From: Pseudoselenomonas ruminantium
Lineage (GTDB): Bacteria > Bacillota > Negativicutes > Selenomonadales > Selenomonadaceae
DNA length: 38,301 bases
Direction: 5' to 3'
Assembly: GCA_902780915.1 (NCBI GenBank)
Contig: CACZHK010000059.1
Span: 1 to 38,301, forward strand
How positions within the stretch are numbered: the first letter of the stretch is position 1; each line of letters starts with the position of its first letter. A program made the position numbers and the translations under genes. The notes under the pieces were generated by a model. That model saw nothing but the letters and a program-made list of their open reading frames with translations. It did no database searches and was not told the origin of the DNA. Shown here piece by piece: positions 7,361 through 15,817 of the stretch.

Positions 7361-8935
7361 ATGTCAGAAACATTCAGACGGCTGCCTATTGGGGTGCAGA
7401 GCTTTGAGAAACTTAGGTCGAGTGGGTTTATCTATGTGGATAAGACCAGCTATATCCATTCGCTGGCCTTGCGCGGGGGGCAGTATTTCCTCAGCCGTCC
7501 CCGCCGCTTTGGCAAGAGCCTGTTCCTTTCCACGCTGAAAGCCTATTGGGAAGGGAAGAGAGAACTGTTTGAGGGGCTGGCCATTGCGGAGCTGGAAAAG
7601 GATGATGAGAAAGCCTTCGAGCCGTATCCCGTCTTCTACTTTGACTTCAATGGGGAGAACTATCAAAATACACCCTTGGAAGATGTGCTGGACAAGATGC
7701 TGTCGGAGTGGGAAGCCCGGTACGGCTGCAAGGGGCAGGGCACACTCAGCGGACGCTTCAAGGATCTTTTGGTGGCTGCCAGGGAAAAAACGGGCAAAGA
7801 CAGCGTGGTGCTGGTGGACGAATATGATAAACCCCTGCTTGAAGCGCTGGAGAATAACGAACTGGAGGAGCACAACAAGGCAGTCTTCAAAGGCTTCTTC
7901 GGCACGCTGAAAAGCTATGACGAATACTTGCAGTTTGTCTTCATCACCGGCGTCACCAAGTTCAGCAAAGTCAGCATCTTCAGCGACCTGAACCAGCTGA
8001 ACGATATTACCATGAAAGAAGCCTATGCCAATATCTGTGGCATCACGGAGGCAGAGCTTCTGGAGGCATTCGCACCGGAAATAGAGCAGATGGCCGGAAA
8101 ACTGCGCCTGGGAAGGGACGAGTGCCTGGCAGCTTTGCGCCAGATGTATGATGGCTACCATTTTGCTCCCTATGCTGACGGGGTGTACAATCCGTTCAGC
8201 CTCCTCAATGCCTTTGATGCAGGCAGGCTGGAGGCTTATTGGTTCGCCACGGGGACACCGACCTTTTTGACCAAACAGGTGAAGAAGATGCGGCTGGAGG
8301 CAGTGAAGTTCACCAATCGCACCATCTACGCCAGCGGGGCGGTGATGACGGATTACCGCTTTGACAATCCTGACCCCATCCCCCTCCTGTATCAGACGGG
8401 GTATCTGACTATCTTCGATTACGATGCCCGCAGGCAGCGCTATGTGCTGGGCTTTCCCAATGATGAGGTGAAATACGGCTTCCTGTCCAGCCTGCTGCCC
8501 GTCTATACCCCTGCCTCTACTGCCGCCCAAGGCACGGACATCTTCACAGTGGATGAGTACATAGAGACAGGCAATATTGAAGGGGTGGGGGATATCTTCA
8601 AGGCCTTGTTTGCGGGGATTCCCTATACCACCGATGATGCGCCCTTCGAGCATTACTTCCAGTCGGTGATCTATCTGGTCTTTACCCTGCTGGGCCGGTA
8701 TGTGCATTGCGAGGTCCACAGCTCCAAGGGTCGGGCTGACTGCATAGTGGAGACGCCTGAGTATGTCTACCTGTTTGAGTTCAAGGTAGGCAAGAGCGCT
8801 AGGGAGGCTCTGGCGCAGATTGAGGCAAAGGGCTACGCGGAAAAATATGCGGCTGACAAGAGGAAGCTCTACAAGATAGGCGTGAGCTTCGACGGAGAGA
8901 AGCGCAGCTTGGAAGAGTGGGAAGTAGTGGAATGA
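7361..8935 (+). CDS. AAA-ATPase-like protein with C-terminal PD-(D/E)XK nuclease domain
   Basis: ATG 7361 follows GGGGGAGAGG. Of 524 aa, the N-terminal part is the AAA-ATPase-like family (PF09820): LPIGVQSFEKLR, YVDKTSYI, a Walker A variant SRPRRFGKSLFLST and Walker B VVLVDEYDKPLL. The C-terminal part is the PDDEXK_9 domain (DUF1703) with the core GRADCIVET then EFKVGKSAREAL. The family is widespread and multicopy in anaerobic gut bacteria; its role is unproven and is often guessed to be defence or a mobile function. The gene is complete and monocistronic. Confidence 0.85.
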   Translation: MSETFRRLPIGVQSFEKLRSSGFIYVDKTSYIHSLALRGGQYFLSRPRRFGKSLFLSTLKAYWEGKRELFEGLAIAELEKDDEKAFEPYPVFYFDFNGENYQNTPLEDVLDKMLSEWEARYGCKGQGTLSGRFKDLLVAAREKTGKDSVVLVDEYDKPLLEALENNELEEHNKAVFKGFFGTLKSYDEYLQFVFITGVTKFSKVSIFSDLNQLNDITMKEAYANICGITEAELLEAFAPEIEQMAGKLRLGRDECLAALRQMYDGYHFAPYADGVYNPFSLLNAFDAGRLEAYWFATGTPTFLTKQVKKMRLEAVKFTNRTIYASGAVMTDYRFDNPDPIPLLYQTGYLTIFDYDARRQRYVLGFPNDEVKYGFLSSLLPVYTPASTAAQGTDIFTVDEYIETGNIEGVGDIFKALFAGIPYTTDDAPFEHYFQSVIYLVFTLLGRYVHCEVHSSKGRADCIVETPEYVYLFEFKVGKSAREALAQIEAKGYAEKYAADKRKLYKIGVSFDGEKRSLEEWEVVE

Positions 8936-8939
8936 AAAT

Positions 8940-8978
8940 AAGGCGGGGGTCACTATCGAAGTGACCCTCGCCTTTTTT
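8940..8978. terminator. Convergent bidirectional terminator
   Basis: AAGGCGGGGGTCACT (8940-8954) pairs with AGTGACCCTCGCCTT (8960-8974) with one G-U pair, followed by TTTTTT on the plus strand. It sits between the convergent ATPase gene and the LacI-type gene, whose stop lies at its edge. Confidence 0.8.
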
Positions 8979-9993
8979 AGAGGTTTTCAAATAGCTTTAT
9001 TTCATTTTTCAGGATGCACATATCCTTTTCCGGCAGGCGGCCGTGTACCAGGTATTCAAAGGCCTTGTTCACGGCAGAAAAGCCCTGTCGGTAGGGGTGC
9101 TGGTAGATGGTGGCTTTGATGATGCCGAACTGCATCATTTCCACCGTGGTGGGCACCGTGTCGAAGGAGAGGACCAGGGGGCGGGCTTCTTCGGGCAGCT
9201 GCATGACTGCCCGGCAGGTGCCGTAGACACCGGCGGCCAGGACGCAGATGGCGTTTATCTCCGGGTGCTCCGACAGAAGGTTTTTGGTGACTTCGTAAGC
9301 GTAGATATCATCATCGTTGTGCTCGATGGTGGCGGCCAGGTGGAAGCCTGGCACTTTTTTCATGCGCTCCTTGAAGCCCTCCAGCCGCAGCCGGTGGCCC
9401 CGCAGCTTCAGGCTGCCCAGGATGACGGCAATCTCTGCCTGCTGCCCCAGCAGGGCTTCCAGCAGGGCGCAGGAGGTGAGGCCGCCGTTGTAGTAGTCGC
9501 TGCCCACATAGCAGTGGCGGCGGGTGCCTTCGATGTCGTTGTTCACCGTCACCACGAAGATGCCCTGGTCAACCATGCTGTTGATTTGGGCGGCGATGGC
9601 CGGGTCATCAATGGGGTTGATGATGAGAGCCTGCAGCCTGTCTTCGATTTTCTGCAGGGTGGCCAGCTGCTTCTGAGGGTCGTAGCCCTTCATGGTGTGG
9701 TACTCAATCTGCACGCCGTAGATCTTGTACTGGTCGGCGGCCTCCTGCATGCCTTTTATCACATCATCAAAGAAGGGATTGCCGTCAGAGGAAATGACGA
9801 TGCCGATGACAGGCCGCTTCTTGCGGGCCGCCAGAGCCTTGCCCGCAGGATTAGGCTCATAGCCCAGCTCTTTTGCGGTCCGGCGAATCTTCTCCGCCGT
9901 CTCTGCATTGACCCTGCCCCGCCCATTCAAGGCCCTGTCCACCGTCCCCCGCGAAACTCCGCAGATTTCGGCAATCTCCTTCATAGTGACCAT
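8977..9993 (-). CDS. LacI-family transcriptional regulator
   Basis: The first ATG with a ribosome site (AAGAGGTG, 6 nt upstream) is at 9993, giving 338 aa. Residues 3-55 are a LacI-type HTH plus hinge (MKEIAEICGVSRGTVDRALNG). The rest is a periplasmic-binding-protein fold (PVIGIVISSDGNPFFDDVIKG, ALIINPIDDPAIAAQI, YVGSDYYNGG) that should bind a sugar. It is the last gene of the pentose cluster on this strand and most likely its local regulator. It also appears to have its own promoter (10022-10050). Confidence 0.85.
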   Translation of the reverse strand: MVTMKEIAEICGVSRGTVDRALNGRGRVNAETAEKIRRTAKELGYEPNPAGKALAARKKRPVIGIVISSDGNPFFDDVIKGMQEAADQYKIYGVQIEYHTMKGYDPQKQLATLQKIEDRLQALIINPIDDPAIAAQINSMVDQGIFVVTVNNDIEGTRRHCYVGSDYYNGGLTSCALLEALLGQQAEIAVILGSLKLRGHRLRLEGFKERMKKVPGFHLAATIEHNDDDIYAYEVTKNLLSEHPEINAICVLAAGVYGTCRAVMQLPEEARPLVLSFDTVPTTVEMMQFGIIKATIYQHPYRQGFSAVNKAFEYLVHGRLPEKDMCILKNEIKLFENL

Positions 9994-10021
9994 GCGCGCA
10001 CCTCTTTTCTGTATGTCATTC

Positions 10022-10050
10022 ATTGTATCAATTTGTTTCTGCTTAGTCTA
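10022..10050 (-). promoter_or_regulatory. Candidate promoter of the LacI-family gene
   Basis: Read on the minus strand: -35 TAGACT (10045-10050), 17 nt, -10 TACAAT (10022-10027). The -10 overlaps a small dyad, ATTG-tat-CAAT, that could serve for autoregulation. Confidence 0.45.
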
Positions 10051-10145
10051 GGGCGTGTTGATTAATTCACTAAGCCCATCTTCACGTATCTTGACTGTCC
10101 CTGCTGCGTTGACAAATCCTCGACATAGCACCGCTATGCCTCCGG
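10051..10145. repeat. Unexplained 95-bp intergenic element abutting the GH43 stop
   Basis: The sequence between the LacI promoter and the GH43 stop has no gene. It starts with GGGCGTGTTGATTAATTCAC, a look reminiscent of small mobile-element ends, and contains a CATAGC-ACC-GCTATG hairpin (10124-10138). It touches the point where the GH43 protein loses its expected last residues, so it may be inserted DNA. No second copy is visible in the window. Confidence 0.3.
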
Positions 10146-11741
10146 TTAGTAATCGAAATCAGCAGGCAGGGCGGTGCCCGTGATGTCTATGGCATTGATC
10201 CCCACAAAGGCCCCGGTGAAGAACCCGCCGCCGCGCACATAGTCATCAGACAGCTTCCAGCTATCCAGCACCACGGGAATCTCAGTGAACTTCTCCCCGT
10301 CAAAGGAATAGAAGTAACGGTAAGTCCTGCCCCGTACCTCCACCTTGAAGTGGACGGCTTTGACTTCCTCCGGCACAGGAATCTCTGCCCCCGCAAGCGG
10401 CATGGAGAAGCTGCCGTTGTCAGCCACCACCAGGTCAAGGCAGCGTCCCTTCTCCTCATTCCAGGTCACATGGACGCTGGACCAGTTCTCAGTATTGTAG
10501 TAGCAGGTCATGCCGGCCATCTGCTGGAAGGAATCGGGCTGGAACTCCACGCTGGTCTGGGCGTCGAAGTTGAAGCTCTGCCAGCGGCGGGCCACATGGG
10601 CCTGGGTGAAGGTGGACTGGAGGGACTCCCGGCCATAGAGCCTGAGGAAACCGGGGCGGGCGGTGAGGCTGCCCAAGGTGTCGCTGAAGGGGATGCGGAG
10701 GGTCTGGAAGTTGATGTTCAGCTTGTCCCCGTCAAAGTCATCCCGCTCCGGGCAGGTGGGCTCCCATTCCTGCTGGGGCAGGTTCGGTGCCTCTACCTCC
10801 AGGCTGCCCTGCTGGCCGCCTACTACTACGGGCCAGCCATCTTTCCACTCAATCTTCTGGATGGCAGTCTCACGGCCCAGGGGGCAGAAGGCGTGCTGCT
10901 CGCGCTCGCGGCTGGGGAAGCCCTGCGGAGCAGGCAGGGGACGACCCGTGAGGTGGGCCAGGTACCACTGGCCGTTCTGGGTTTCCACCAGAGAGGCGTG
11001 GCCGCATTTCTGCAGGGGATTGTGTACTTCCTTCCAGGCAGAGAGCAAGGGATAGTCCGGCTGGATTTCATAGGGGCCGTGGATATCCTTGCTGCGGGCG
11101 ATGGTCTCGGAGTGCTGGTAGGTGGTGCCCCCCTCGGCGGTCATGAGGTAGTACATGTCGTTGATGTAGTAGAGGTGGGGCCCTTCGGTGTAGGCGATGT
11201 CAGTGCCCTTGTAGATGATTTCGGGCTTGCCCAGGAGCTTTTCTTCGGCCACGGAGTATTCCTGCAGGGCGATGCCGTAGAAGTTGTGGTGGTAGACCCG
11301 CTGATCCCAGTACATATTCACCAGATACTTCTTGCCGTTGGGGTCGTGGAACAGGGAGGCATCGAAGCCTGCCCCGTTCAGCAGGACGGGCTTCGACCAG
11401 GGGCCTTCAATCTTCTCGGCGGTGGTGAGGTAGTTGTGGCAGTCCTTCCACATGCCATCTACTACCTTGACATCCGTGTAGATGAGCCAGAACTTGCCGT
11501 CAGCGTAGGAAAGGTCAGGCGCCCAGATGCCGCCGGAGTTGGGATTGCCCTTCATGTCCAGGAACTCGGTGGTGTCCAGGGGGTGGGCCACCAGATGCCA
11601 GTGCACGAGATCCTTGGAATGATGTATCTGCACGCCGGGGAACCACTCGAAGGTGGAAGTGGCGATATAGTAGTCATCGCCAGCCCGGACGATGCTGGGG
11701 TCGGGGTTGAAGCCTTTGAGGATGGGGTTCTGGATTTTCAT
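10146..11741 (-). CDS. xsa: GH43 beta-D-xylosidase / alpha-L-arabinofuranosidase (SXA type)
   Basis: The 531-aa protein follows the Selenomonas ruminantium SXA enzyme nearly throughout. Catalytic residues known for that enzyme fall at identical positions: base D14 (NPDPSI), pKa modulator D127 (GFDASL) and acid E186 (YTEGPHLY). Residues 1-310 form the five-bladed propeller and the remainder the beta-sandwich that closes the pocket. No signal peptide is present, so it hydrolyses imported xylo-oligosaccharides in the cytoplasm. The start has GGAG 8 nt upstream. The C-terminus stops at ADFDY, 7 residues before the 538-aa length I recall for SXA. The gene follows the transporter by 19 bp. Confidence 0.95.
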   Translation of the reverse strand: MKIQNPILKGFNPDPSIVRAGDDYYIATSTFEWFPGVQIHHSKDLVHWHLVAHPLDTTEFLDMKGNPNSGGIWAPDLSYADGKFWLIYTDVKVVDGMWKDCHNYLTTAEKIEGPWSKPVLLNGAGFDASLFHDPNGKKYLVNMYWDQRVYHHNFYGIALQEYSVAEEKLLGKPEIIYKGTDIAYTEGPHLYYINDMYYLMTAEGGTTYQHSETIARSKDIHGPYEIQPDYPLLSAWKEVHNPLQKCGHASLVETQNGQWYLAHLTGRPLPAPQGFPSREREQHAFCPLGRETAIQKIEWKDGWPVVVGGQQGSLEVEAPNLPQQEWEPTCPERDDFDGDKLNINFQTLRIPFSDTLGSLTARPGFLRLYGRESLQSTFTQAHVARRWQSFNFDAQTSVEFQPDSFQQMAGMTCYYNTENWSSVHVTWNEEKGRCLDLVVADNGSFSMPLAGAEIPVPEEVKAVHFKVEVRGRTYRYFYSFDGEKFTEIPVVLDSWKLSDDYVRGGGFFTGAFVGINAIDITGTALPADFDY

Positions 11742-11760
11742 ATTTATCGCTCCAATCGTC

Positions 11761-13176
11761 TTACATAGTGCTGGCAGACAGGACAGCTTCTCCGGTCTGT
11801 TCTTTTTCTTCGTTGTGGCGGCGCTCCAGCTCCGTCACTATTTCGTGGTAGCGCTTGTCGTCAAGTCCGTAGAAGGAAATGTCAAGGAAGGCCACAGCCA
11901 GGAAGATGATGGGGATGATGGTGGTGGTGATGAGGATGCCCTGCAGAGCCTCCGGGGTCTGCACAGCGTTGGCTACATAGCCGAAATGTGCAAGCATGAA
12001 GCCGGGGACAATGCCGCCCAGAGCCAGGCCGAACTTGAAGAAGAAGCCGATGATGGCATAAATCATGCCGCTGAGGCGCTTGCCGGTCTTGTACTCGCCA
12101 TACTCGATGGTCTCAGGAATCAGGGCCCACATGAAGCCGCCGGCTACGATGATGCCGCAGGAACCGATGAAGCGGGCGATGAGCACCAGAGTGATGTTCT
12201 CAGCGGGGACCACATAGGTGATAGCGCAGCCGATGATGCCCAGCACCAGAGAAATCTTCAGCAGGTTGATCTTGCCTACCAGCTTGTTGAAGGTGGGGAC
12301 CATGGGAAGCAGGAAGAAAGCGGGGAGAGTGCCGATGAGGCCATACCACTGGATGAGGTCGGGGCGGTCGCAGTTGTAGGTGACGAAATAGGTGCCGATG
12401 GAGTTCATGACGGCCATCATGCCGAAGAGGATGATGAAGAACAGGCTCAGCACCACCAGGGGACGATTGACCTTGAACTGCTTGAACACATCGGTGAAGC
12501 TGAGTTTCTCATCATTGGAGGGGTCGATCTGGACGCGTTCTTTGGTCTGGGAGAAGCAGTAGAGCAGGAGCAGGGCGCCGATGACGCTGTAGAGGCCCAT
12601 GGTCACCTGCCAGCCGAAACGGGACTCCTCACCGGTGTAGCTGCCGGAAATCATGGTGACGAAAACAGGGATGCCGAAGGAAACGATGAGGCCCCCCAGG
12701 TTGGCGCAGAGCATGCGGATAGAAGTCATGCTGACCACTTCCTTGTTGTCGCGGGTCATGGCGGCAGTCAGGGCGCCGTAGGGGATGTTGATGGTGGTAT
12801 ACACCAGGGACAGGCCGATGTAGGTGGCATAGGCGTAGATGATGCTGGCCCCTTCAGAAAGGGAGGGGGTGCTGAAGCAGAGGATGCCCAGCACGGCAAA
12901 GGGGAAGGCTCCGTAGAGAAGGTAGGGGCGGAACTTGCCGTACTTGAAGGTATGCTTATCCACAAACGTACCCACGATAGGATCTACGATGGCATCCATG
13001 ACTCGCACGATGAGGAACATGGTGGCCACCACTTCCGCCGGCAGGCCAAAGACATTGGTATAGAAGAACAGGAGATAGGTGCAGACCGTAGTATAGATGA
13101 GGTTGCAGGCCAGATCGCCCATAGCGTACCCCGTCTTTTCCCTCATACTTAATTTATAATTTTTCAAGGCTTCCAT
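11761..13176 (-). CDS. GPH-family (MFS) sugar/xyloside:cation symporter
   Basis: 471 aa with about 12 hydrophobic segments. It carries GPH-family signatures: an N-terminal [47 protein letters not shown] after helix 2, and [17 protein letters not shown] in the second half. Members such as XynB/YicJ- and XylP-type carriers move xylosides or other glycosides with Na+ or H+. AAGGAG lies 9 nt before ATG 13176. Lying between a DUF4867-type gene and the intracellular xylosidase, it is the likely entry route for xylo-oligosaccharides. Confidence 0.9.
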   Translation of the reverse strand: MEALKNYKLSMREKTGYAMGDLACNLIYTTVCTYLLFFYTNVFGLPAEVVATMFLIVRVMDAIVDPIVGTFVDKHTFKYGKFRPYLLYGAFPFAVLGILCFSTPSLSEGASIIYAYATYIGLSLVYTTINIPYGALTAAMTRDNKEVVSMTSIRMLCANLGGLIVSFGIPVFVTMISGSYTGEESRFGWQVTMGLYSVIGALLLLYCFSQTKERVQIDPSNDEKLSFTDVFKQFKVNRPLVVLSLFFIILFGMMAVMNSIGTYFVTYNCDRPDLIQWYGLIGTLPAFFLLPMVPTFNKLVGKINLLKISLVLGIIGCAITYVVPAENITLVLIARFIGSCGIIVAGGFMWALIPETIEYGEYKTGKRLSGMIYAIIGFFFKFGLALGGIVPGFMLAHFGYVANAVQTPEALQGILITTTIIPIIFLAVAFLDISFYGLDDKRYHEIVTELERRHNEEKEQTGEAVLSASTM

Positions 13177-13202
13177 TTTGCTAAACTCCTTTCAAAATCC
13201 AA

Positions 13203-13826
13203 TCACAGAGAAAGATTCTCGCCCTTGAGGCCAACCCAGGCGCCTTCGTCACCCAGCCCGCTGTCCTCGTGGGCAATGAGCCACTTATTGACCGCAAAGA
13301 GCAATCTGTCCTCGCCCTGAGCCTTGGTGGTGCCAGTCTTCAGCTCCTCATTGGTATGCCGGGGCAGCACCACGCCGCAGCGGAATTCCTTGCCATCCAC
13401 CCCGCAGGGAGCGAAGTGCAAAGTAGTGGCATAAAGCTCCACCGCCGTTCCCGCAGGCACCAAGAAGCACTCGACTTTCCCCGTATCGTAAGTGAAGTCC
13501 TGCTGGTCGATATCCTGCTGCCGTCCCACCATGAGGATGAGGTCGGTAGCGGCAATATCCACCTCAGAGCTGCGATGATACTCCAAGGCATTCAGCTTCT
13601 CATTCCACCCGGAGCAGTGCCCAAACTCCACCGGCATATCCCCGTAAATCCTTTCGCTCATCTCAGCGTAAAGAGGCAGTTCTTCAAACTCCTTGACAGA
13701 AGGCTCATAAACAACTTCCCCCTGAGCCGTTTGCTCGTGCCCATTGATAGCCGCAGTAAAATCCTTGGTATCAATATCAAGCACCCGCCCATACTCAAGA
13801 AATTCTTTGTCCAACACAGTTTTCAT
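13203..13826 (-). CDS. DUF4867-type, cupin-like protein in a pentose operon
   Basis: 207 aa, no signal peptide, GAGGTGA 8 nt before the start. The pattern suggests a double-stranded beta-helix like ureidoglycolate-lyase cupins: NALEYHRSSEVDI supplies a possible metal His/Glu, followed by FLVPAGTAVELYATTLHFAPC. I assign it to DUF4867 from memory of that family, which tends to occur beside sugar isomerase and kinase genes. Its reaction is unknown; a mutarotase, isomerase partner or lyase acting on a pentose would fit the context. It is co-directional with xylB upstream and the transporter 26 bp downstream. Confidence 0.65.
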   Translation of the reverse strand: MKTVLDKEFLEYGRVLDIDTKDFTAAINGHEQTAQGEVVYEPSVKEFEELPLYAEMSERIYGDMPVEFGHCSGWNEKLNALEYHRSSEVDIAATDLILMVGRQQDIDQQDFTYDTGKVECFLVPAGTAVELYATTLHFAPCGVDGKEFRCGVVLPRHTNEELKTGTTKAQGEDRLLFAVNKWLIAHEDSGLGDEGAWVGLKGENLSL

Positions 13827-13889
13827 AAATTCGTCACCTCAGACAATTCAAATATCCCGAACCCCAGGGCCCCAAGGACGGGGGCCTGC

Positions 13890-13979
13890 GGCCGTTGAAT
13901 TCCGGATGAATTCAAGGCCGCGCAAACATGCCACTGGCATGTTTGCTCTTTTGGTTCGTTTTCTTTGCGCCAAAGAAAA
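13890..13979. repeat. Three consecutive palindromes between xylB and the DUF4867 gene
   Basis: First hairpin 13890-13919 (GGCC..TTGAATTC against GAATTCAA..GGCC). The second is a perfect 12-bp stem with a 1-nt spacer at 13922-13946 (GCAAACATGCCA). The third is a 9-bp stem with a 3-nt loop at 13959-13979 (TTTTCTTTG). They fill most of the 166-bp gap inside the operon. They may act as mRNA-processing or stabilising elements, an attenuator, or a REP-like intergenic repeat. Confidence 0.65.
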
Positions 13980-13992
13980 TGAACAGCCGCGC

Positions 13993-15489
13993 TTAAAATG
14001 AGGAGGCCAACGCTGCGTAGCAAGGCTCTAAACTCGTATAAAGCATCTTATAAAGTTCATGCTCTTTAGCATAGAAAGCATTAGCTTCATCTTCCGGCTG
14101 GCAAACCGAACTTGTCCCCACAAACCTCCTGCAGGCCGAGGGCACATCCTCGAACAATCCTGCGGCAACGCCGCCCAGGATGGCAGCTCCCAGGGTGGCG
14201 CCGCCACCCTCGCCCCCTACCTTCACGGGGCAGCCGTACATATTGGCCAGCATCTGACGCCACAGGGGGCTCTTGCTGCCGCCGCCGCAGGCCATCATAT
14301 CCTTGACCTCGATCTTCATTTCCCGGAGGATGTCCCAGCAGTCCAGCAGGGAGAAGCTGACGCCCTCCATGACGGAGCGCAGCATATCTGCTTTGGTGTG
14401 CATGGCGGAAAGTCCGAAGAACACGCCCCGGCAGTCGGGATTGAGGTGGGGGGTGCGCTCGCCCATGAGATAGGGCAGGTAAATCAGGCGGTGGCTGCCT
14501 CTGGGGACGCTGGCGATGGCCTGGTTGATGGCCTCATAGTCCATGTTCTCAGCCATATTCTCCCTGAACCACTTCAGGGAAAGCCCTGCCGCCTGGGTGA
14601 CGCCCATGACATGCCAGCAGCCAGGCACGGCACAGCAGAAGGTGTGTACCCTGCCTTTTGGATCAATCCGTGGCTCGCTGGTGTGGGCGAAGACCACGCC
14701 GCTGGTGCCGATGGTGGTGAAGGCTTTGCCATCTTCCACGATGCCAGTGCCTACAGCTGCTGCCGCATTGTCTCCCGCGCCGCCTGCCACCACGCATTTC
14801 TCGGAAAGGCCGGCTCTTTGGGCGAACTCTGTGGAGATATGGCCTGTGATTTCGGGGGATTCATAGACCTTGGGCAGGAGAGCTTCATCTATATCCAGTT
14901 TCGCCAGCACTTCCTTGGACCAGCAGCGATGGGGCACATCCAGGAGCTGCATGCCGCTGGCATCGGATACCTCCGTGGCGTATTCGCCGGTCATGGCGAA
15001 GCGCACATAATCCTTCGGCAGGAGGATGTGGCGGCAGGCAGCGTAATTCTTCGGCTCATGGTTCCGCACCCAGAGGATCTTGGAAGCGGTGAAGCCCGTG
15101 AGGGCGGGATTGGCGGTGATCTCTATGAGCCTTTCCTTGCCCACCTTGGCGGTGATTTCCTCGCATTCTGCCGCGGTGCGCTGGTCGCACCAGATGATGG
15201 CGGGGCGGATCACTTCATTATCCTTGTCCAGCATCACCAGGCCGTGCATCTGCCCGGAGAGGCCCAGGCCCACCACATCATCCTTGTTCACCCGGCTCCG
15301 TTCCATCACTTCGCGGATGGTGCTGGCAGCGGCTTCCTCCCAATCTTTGGGGTTCTGCTCTGCCCAGCCGTTCTGGGGCTGGTACATGGGGTACTCGGCA
15401 GAAGCCTCTGCCACGGGACGGCACTCTTCATCAAAGAGCACTGTCTTGGTGGCGGATGTACCCACATCTACGCCAATGAGATATTTCAT
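13993..15489 (-). CDS. xylB: Xylulokinase
   Basis: The start at 15489 (MKYLIGVDVGTSATKTVLFD) is preceded by GGGAGGA; an in-frame 20-codon extension upstream lacks a ribosome site. 498 aa of the FGGY kinase family: phosphate-1 loop GVDVGTSATK, the XylB substrate motif SGQMHGLVMLD, catalytic D in GGAGDNAAAAVGTG, and the adenosine motif GGGSKSPLWRQM. It phosphorylates D-xylulose to xylulose 5-phosphate. It is first in the minus-strand pentose operon, with a good promoter at 15570-15598. Confidence 0.93.
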   Translation of the reverse strand: MKYLIGVDVGTSATKTVLFDEECRPVAEASAEYPMYQPQNGWAEQNPKDWEEAAASTIREVMERSRVNKDDVVGLGLSGQMHGLVMLDKDNEVIRPAIIWCDQRTAAECEEITAKVGKERLIEITANPALTGFTASKILWVRNHEPKNYAACRHILLPKDYVRFAMTGEYATEVSDASGMQLLDVPHRCWSKEVLAKLDIDEALLPKVYESPEITGHISTEFAQRAGLSEKCVVAGGAGDNAAAAVGTGIVEDGKAFTTIGTSGVVFAHTSEPRIDPKGRVHTFCCAVPGCWHVMGVTQAAGLSLKWFRENMAENMDYEAINQAIASVPRGSHRLIYLPYLMGERTPHLNPDCRGVFFGLSAMHTKADMLRSVMEGVSFSLLDCWDILREMKIEVKDMMACGGGSKSPLWRQMLANMYGCPVKVGGEGGGATLGAAILGGVAAGLFEDVPSACRRFVGTSSVCQPEDEANAFYAKEHELYKMLYTSLEPCYAALASSF

Positions 15490-15569
15490 ATCAGGTTCCT
15501 CCCTAAATATCATCTTCACAACTTGGCTTTCGCGGGCTTGCGTGCTCAAGAACGCAACTCACTGTAATC

Positions 15570-15598
15570 AATATAGCACAGGACAAAATAAGAATCAA
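15570..15598 (-). promoter_or_regulatory. Promoter of the xylB operon
   Basis: Minus strand: -35 TTGATT (15593-15598), 17 nt, -10 TATATT (15570-15575). It gives a leader of roughly 75 nt before xylB. The surrounding 15600-15700 stretch is very AT-rich. Confidence 0.6.
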
Positions 15599-15705
15599 TA
15601 CTTTTTGTTAAACAATTTTTTATTTTATTTATCCTCGCTAAACACCACTAATAATATAAAACAAGAAAAGAATTTTCGACAGCAAGAAAAAATAAAATAA
15701 AACGA

Positions 15706-15734
15706 TTGACAAGCTGGCCTGGGGGTGCTATGCT
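15706..15734 (+). promoter_or_regulatory. Promoter of the pentose isomerase gene
   Basis: -35 TTGACA (15706-15711), exactly 17 nt, -10 TATGCT (15729-15734): near-consensus sigma-70 type, about 108 bp from the divergent xylB promoter. Confidence 0.75.
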
Positions 15735-15747
15735 TTGCATATATCAA

Positions 15748-15763
15748 GCGTGCATGAGCACGC
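15748..15763. promoter_or_regulatory. Candidate operator palindrome
   Basis: GCGTGC-ATGA-GCACGC is a perfect 6+6 dyad located 14-29 nt past the -10 box, just beyond the predicted transcription start. This is a typical roadblock position for a LacI-type repressor. The LacI gene of this cluster is the natural candidate, although the motif is not a textbook LacI-family half-site. Confidence 0.5.
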
Positions 15764-15817
15764 AGAGGCTGAAAATACCAAGCCATTTATAAATGTATTG
15801 CAAAGGAGCGCTTGACC

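Noticed and set aside
7364..8953. 529-codon minus-strand frame
   Set aside because: Antisense to the AAA-ATPase-like gene, with no ribosome site or family.
11692..13152. Long plus-strand frame opposite the transporter
   Set aside because: Its low-complexity Asp/Gly/His composition is typical of the complement of a membrane-protein gene; the GPH transporter explains the region.
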